Origin: Candidatus Martarchaeota archaeon
GTDB lineage: Archaea > Micrarchaeota > Micrarchaeia > Micrarchaeales > Micrarchaeaceae
Direction: 5' to 3'
Length of the DNA: 6,094 nt
NCBI GenBank assembly: GCA_023485745.1
Contig: JAMCZL010000018.1
Location: 1-6,094 of the forward strand
The notes under the pieces: model-generated
Seen by the model: only the letters and a program-made list of their open reading frames with translations
The model's database searches: none
Told to the model about the DNA's origin: nothing
Translations under genes and position numbers: made by a program
Shown here: positions 4,868-6,094 of the stretch, piece by piece
How positions within the stretch are numbered: position 1 is the first letter of the stretch
Layout: each line of letters begins with the position of its first letter

Positions 4868-5434
4868 ATGTTTGTTGATTCGCTTACTGTAATGCTGCTG
4901 GCACTTGCAGCCAGCTCAGCGATGATTGCTTATTTTTTGATTGGAACGGTCAGGGGCAAAAAGGATTTCGCAGACATGGCGCCTGCTGGCTTTATGCTTG
5001 CATTGTTTGACTTTATAAGCGGATTCTACATGTCTTTCTTTTGGCCGCTGCCTGGACCGTATAACATGCTTTTCGGGGATCCGCTGCTTTTTTTGGGAAT
5101 GATATTGCTGGCCGGAAGCTTCATGCTTTACAAAGGCCTTGACATTAAGATTTTATCGATGCCTGGAGTTTTCCTTGGAATTTATCTATTTGCTGAGACT
5201 TATGGCATGGTCGCCTTCAATCTTGAAAAAGGTGTAGATTTCTTGCCGGCATTTGGCCTCTATTTGCTCGCGGCGATAGCCGCTGTGGCCTCGCCGCTCG
5301 TATATTTGGACACCAAGAGCAGGAATGGAAGGATGGCGTATTACTTTCTGGCGATCATGTTTATACTTATCGCTTTCATTGCCTTGTTCATAGGTTCGGC
5401 AGGCATAGTAGCGCACCTTGCCTCTCCACCATAA
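4868..5434 (+). CDS. DUF981-family membrane protein, six predicted helices; function unknown
   Basis: A 188-residue, very hydrophobic protein with about six membrane helices, near residues 6-26, 37-57, 73-90, 96-118, 126-147 and 156-178. The loop PLPGPYNMLFGDP (60-72), between helices 2 and 3, resembles the conserved PG.YN..FGDP segment I associate with DUF981 proteins, which are mainly archaeal and have no known activity. A short charged loop (RGKKDFAD) follows helix 1 and another (DTKSRNGR) precedes the last helix. The ATG at 4868 was preferred to the in-frame TTG at 4856, because GGTT sits six nt before the ATG and overlaps that TTG. The prenyltransferase gene starts 12 nt after the stop, so they are likely one operon; this may hint at a membrane lipid or quinone context, but that is inference only. 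Confidence 0.78.
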   Translation: MFVDSLTVMLLALAASSAMIAYFLIGTVRGKKDFADMAPAGFMLALFDFISGFYMSFFWPLPGPYNMLFGDPLLFLGMILLAGSFMLYKGLDIKILSMPGVFLGIYLFAETYGMVAFNLEKGVDFLPAFGLYLLAAIAAVASPLVYLDTKSRNGRMAYYFLAIMFILIAFIALFIGSAGIVAHLASPP

Positions 5435-5446
5435 CGGGGTTTTCTG

Positions 5447-6094
5447 ATGCTAAACGTTAAAAAGTGGATGGGTATTCTAAGGTTTTGGTCTTTCATAGAC
5501 GCGGTAGTCCCAATAACGGTCGGCGCTGCGCTCTCCGGCCCTCATTTTAGTGTCATGCTTTACTTGTTGATGGTAATAGGAATTGTTTCGGCAACATTTT
5601 TTGCAAATATCATTAATGATATATTTGGTTTTAGGAATGGGACGGATAAGCGTGAGGATATTGCAATTGCAAGTAGGATGCACCCCCTAGTATATGGAAT
5701 AGCCACAGAAAAGCAACTAGTGGGGGTTTCTCTGTTGTTATTCCTTATAGCAGGGGCATGCGGCGGGTATGTTGTCCTTTTGCGTGGTATGTATGTGGCT
5801 TTGATGATTATAGCCGCAGCATTGGCTGCAATATTTTATAGCGCAGGAAGACGCAATATCAAATCCGCAGGCTTTGGTGAGCTGCTTATGTTTATTATAT
5901 ACGGTCCGATGGCGGTGATAACGGCGTATTTTGTAGAGACGGGCAGCTTTTCATACAGCGCATTGGCTTTATCAATACCGATAGGAATTTCTGTGGCGCT
6001 GGTGATGCTAGCAAATAATATCAGGGATATAGCTGCAGACTCTAAAGCTGGCTTTTCAACATTTGCAGTCAGAATAGGGGATAGGGCGGCGCAC
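5447..6094 (+). CDS. UbiA-superfamily prenyltransferase, MenA-like (gene runs off the right edge)
   Basis: The first 216 residues of an integral-membrane prenyltransferase; no stop is reached at the window end. UbiA-type enzymes attach a polyprenyl chain to an aromatic or other acceptor. The closest pattern is MenA (dihydroxynaphthoate prenyltransferase of menaquinone synthesis): NIINDIFGFRNGTDK at residues 54-68, GELLMFIIYGPMAVI.AYF.ETG at 144-166, and ANNIRDIAADSKAG..TFAVRIG at 189-211. Predicted helices lie near 17-35, 37-56, 91-112, 115-133, 146-163 and 170-188. The first Asp motif is altered: NDxxG replaces the usual NDxxD (Gly61), while Asp58 and Asp67 remain; the second motif keeps Asp194 and Asp198. 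The ATG at 5447 has GGGT six nt upstream. Substrate is unproven: quinone synthesis or archaeal lipid prenylation are both possible. It follows DUF981 by 12 nt. Confidence 0.87.
   Translation, partial: MLNVKKWMGILRFWSFIDAVVPITVGAALSGPHFSVMLYLLMVIGIVSATFFANIINDIFGFRNGTDKREDIAIASRMHPLVYGIATEKQLVGVSLLLFLIAGACGGYVVLLRGMYVALMIIAAALAAIFYSAGRRNIKSAGFGELLMFIIYGPMAVITAYFVETGSFSYSALALSIPIGISVALVMLANNIRDIAADSKAGFSTFAVRIGDRAAH

Noticed and set aside
1..6094. CRISPR array, insertion sequence, toxin-antitoxin or phage defence system
   Set aside because: No regularly spaced repeats, transposase, terminal inverted repeats, integrase or recognisable defence gene is present on either strand.

Overview
The window reads as a stretch of an archaeal chromosome with moderate GC. 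Supporting signs are a PAC2-family proteasome-assembly chaperone, a DUF981 membrane protein (a mostly archaeal family), TATA-like boxes about 25 nt before likely transcript starts, GGT(G)-type ribosome-binding sites about six nt before several starts, and a tRNA gene without encoded CCA that carries an extra ~20-nt segment. A DPANN lineage, perhaps Micrarchaeota (ARMAN-like), would fit the tRNA insertion and the small repeat protein, but that placement is an inference from memory and not a sequence match.

Layout: the left edge holds the N-terminal ~60% of sufB (Fe-S cluster assembly scaffold) on the minus strand, ending outside the window. A 334-nt divergent intergenic region separates it from a plus-strand aldehyde dehydrogenase of the 1-pyrroline-5-carboxylate dehydrogenase type. 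That region holds a 19-bp near-perfect palindrome over the sufB promoter and a second 12-bp palindrome. A DUF192 gene follows the dehydrogenase after 10 nt. It is convergent with a small minus-strand gene for a 100-residue protein made of two tandem repeats plus a Ser/Arg/Lys tail. Next come a 356-nt noncoding stretch with a possible structured RNA, a PAC2-family gene whose product ends in a HbYX-like Met-Tyr-Ala, and a tRNA-Leu(UAA) gene. The right side has a six-helix DUF981 membrane protein followed 12 nt later by a MenA/UbiA-type prenyltransferase that runs off the window.

Functional links: no single pathway unites the window. Likely co-transcribed pairs are dehydrogenase + DUF192, PAC2 + tRNA-Leu (14-nt gap), and DUF981 + prenyltransferase. 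Most genes are housekeeping or widespread families. The parts most worth a second look are the tRNA D-arm insertion, the two-repeat basic protein with its own palindromic promoter, the sufB operator candidate, the HbYX tail on the PAC2 protein, and the altered Asp motif in the prenyltransferase.
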